NCBI GenBank assembly: GCA_013396755.1
Contig: VWZF01001682.1
Location: forward strand, 1,595,883 to 1,659,882
Direction: 5' to 3'
DNA: 64,000 nucleotides
DNA from: Sclerurus mexicanus
Taxonomy: Eukaryota > Chordata > Aves > Passeriformes > Furnariidae
Position numbers and translations under genes: made by a program. How positions within the stretch are numbered: position 1 is the first letter of the stretch; every line of letters starts with the position of its first letter. Below are positions 62,024-64,000 of the stretch, piece after piece. The notes beneath the pieces are model-generated. The model did no database searches and had not been told where the DNA came from. It was given only the letters and a program-made list of their open reading frames with translations.

Positions 62024-62448
62024 TGCAAACCTGAAGATGGTGAAGGGCTTTGAGGGGAAGCTGTATGAGAAACAGCTGAGGCACTTGGTCTGTTCAGCCT
62101 GGAGAAGAGGGGACTTAGGGGAGACCTCATTGCAGCTACAACTTCCTCATGAGGGGAAGAGGAGGGGCAGACACTGAGCTCTCCTGTCTGGTGACCAGTG
62201 AGAGGACTGAAGGAATGGCTTGAAGTTGTGTCAGGGGAGGTTTGGGTTGGAGGGTGATTGGGCACTGGAACAGGCTCCCCAGGGAAGTGGTCACAGCACC
62301 AAGCCTGACAAGATTTCAAGAAGTGTTTGGACAATGCCCTCAGGCACATGGTGTGACTCTTGGGGATGGTCCTCTGCAGAACCAGGAGCTGGACTTCAGT
62401 GATCCTTGTGAGTCCCTTTCAACTTGGCATATTCTGTGATTTTGTGAT
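62024..62448 (+). mobile_element. CR1 LINE 3' fragment, top strand
   Basis: The sequence is in sense CR1 orientation: 'gaagatggtgaagggctttg', then 'cacttggtctgttcagcc', 'tggagaagaggggactta', 'ggggagacctcattgcagc', 'gtgtcaggggaggtttggg', 'gcactggaacaggctcccc' and 'agggaagtggtcacagcac'. The end is 'tttcaacttggcatattctg' followed by 'tgattttgtgat'. It is the reverse complement of the first part of the copies at 1303 and 57496 and belongs to the same subfamily. It is 5'-truncated at about 425 bases, in the untranslated 3' part. The 145-codon bottom-strand frame over it (61912-62349) is antisense read-through. Confidence 0.93.
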
Positions 62449-64000
62449 CTAAATTGCTTGATAGTAACAGTGTTAGTAGTCTGCATTCCTTGAGGCACTG
62501 ATGTAAAGCATAACCTGCCTTACTCATGTAAAATGACCATATGTCATCATAACAAATGTCACATTTTCCTTATAGTCTTTGAGAAATTATTTGAAGAAAG
62601 TAGAGACATTTGTGTTGCTTAGTTTGTAAGATCAAAATTACTATTTGCTATAGAATAGAAAGTATTTTAATCTGGTTTCAGGTATTTGCTGTATCTCTTA
62701 AAGTATAATAATTAAATTCCATGCTCAATGGTTACAGTTTTTGCATTTCTTTTCTTGCTAATTTTCTCCAGGCTGACAATAATCTTTGTATGTATTGAAA
62801 TGTGACATGAAATGTATTTTGCTACAAAATTAGAGGAACAAACCCTATTATTCAATATATTTGAATTTTGTATTATATTACTAATTTTGCTTTAAAAATT
62901 AATTGGTGAGTCCTGAGCTGAAAAGGATGGTCCTTTTTCTGTCATTAAAGCCTGAGAGTGTGAGATAATTAGGTTATCCTAGACCAGTCTAGATGACACA
63001 AAACCAGGCCACAATTTGCTTAACACTGTGTTCCCGGAGCCCTAACAAGGAAAGATAGTTGTGTAATACTAAATTGAAAATATATTTGAATCAGGAGTGA
63101 ATAGTAACTTTTCAAACTCACATGTGTGATCTTAACAGAACCATAAAGAATTTACTGTAAGAGTTCTAAATAATTCTACAGCTTATACTGGAAGGCACTT
63201 ACAACTTTTATTTTTTAGCTTTTATTGGAAAAAAATATGTATGATGGTATAATGGAAAAGTATTTCATATTTTCATATATATTTAAAATAAACAGAATTT
63301 TGGACATTGAAATATGACACTCAAAGGCTGCACATCCAATGGATTCTAATTTGTCAGATTCTAAACATTCAAGTTCCTACATTCAGTTTTGTGGAAGAAT
63401 AACAGATATATTACATATTGGAATATATCAAATCACTCAAAATATTGAGGCCAAGTTAACAAAGGTAAATGATATGTGGTTAATACTTGAAGGAATTTTC
63501 TATCTTGGTATTCTTTTTCATGAGATTTGTAATGAATATAATCAAGCATTTTTTCATATTACTACGTTACTACAGTGTCTTAAAGGTAGATACAACAGTA
63601 TAGATACATATGAGGTTAAGGTAGCCAATGTGTGTTGTAAATGCTATGCTGAGCATCTAGGAGATGGGTCTAGTGGTAGACACCCTGTTGTCCTCTTTTT
63701 ATTTTCCTTTCCTTCTGCACATGAGCCAAAAGAGGAAGGTAAGATTTCACTGATCCTAAGTCACACTGGACTGAGACTGTCCTCACTATTAATGCTATCT
63801 TACTATTTTATTTAAAAAAAACCCCTCAGAACACAATTTTTATCTTTAACTACAAGTTATTTTAGCAAGGTTTCTTCATATATTGTCCTCAGGAATTTTC
63901 CAGTTCTTGATGAATAACTTACTAAAATATTAAAATGTTTGTACTGGTTTTGACATTTAATCTAGAAATCTTCAGTTTTGCACTCTTTTTTTTTTTTTTT
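62449..64000. other. unique AT-rich non-coding DNA to the window end
   Basis: No repeat is recognised. The longest non-repeat open frame of the window (63339-63815, top strand, 158 codons) lies here. It shows no domain or motif that I know. Its base composition matches the background, and a frame of this length is not surprising by chance in 64 kb. It contains two donor-like sites (gtaaat near 63464 and gtaaga near 63739) but no convincing acceptor. The window ends in a T tract (63986-64000) that is cut by the boundary. Confidence 0.5.

Overview
The window looks like an AT-rich, gene-poor stretch of a bird chromosome, either intergenic or inside a very large intron. The evidence is repeat content. 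At least eight fragments have the sequence of CR1 (chicken repeat 1) LINEs, including the typical 3' end (bottom-strand form near 'acagaatcacagaat' or 'ggttggaagggacc'; top-strand form ending in 'attctgtgattttgtgat'). One fragment matches the R/U5 end of a bird ERVL-type LTR. T/G-rich and A/C-rich patches are scattered throughout. I recognise no protein-coding exon, tRNA, rRNA or CRISPR array. The short open frames are either CR1 and LTR sequence read through, or what AT-rich DNA yields by chance.

Layout. 1-1302: unique AT-rich DNA. 1303-2038: bottom-strand CR1. 2039-11142: unique DNA with poly-T tracts, a palindrome at 8565-8605 and a 3-N join at 6431-6433. 11143-11333: short CR1. 11334-20365: unique DNA with a GC-elevated block at 15285-15600. 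20366-20587: top-strand CR1. 20588-26239: unique DNA with a (TG)n(TA)n microsatellite. 26240-27264: GC-elevated unrecognised sequence leading into a CpG-rich, LTR-like block at 27265-27786. 28024-28090 and 30146-30190: CR1 stubs. 31151 to about 32780: a long, old CR1, followed by a 44-N gap and a CTCAC pentamer array to 33060. 33061-44640: unique DNA. 44641-44846: ERVL-type LTR fragment. 46414-55460: a 4.5 kb direct duplication split by a single N. 56250-56560, 57496-58800 and 62024-62448: three more CR1s, the middle one keeping part of its reverse transcriptase frame. The rest is unique AT-rich DNA up to a terminal T tract.

The most important point for a user is assembly quality. The 4.5 kb duplication has a constant 4,527-base offset, no indels and only three mismatches that I could find, and its second copy starts immediately after the lone N. 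That is the pattern of two overlapping contigs joined without merging. The 3-N join at 6431 shows the same thing on a 22-base scale. No novel biological system is visible. The most interesting biology is the layered CR1 insertions and the young-looking CpG-rich LTR-like block.
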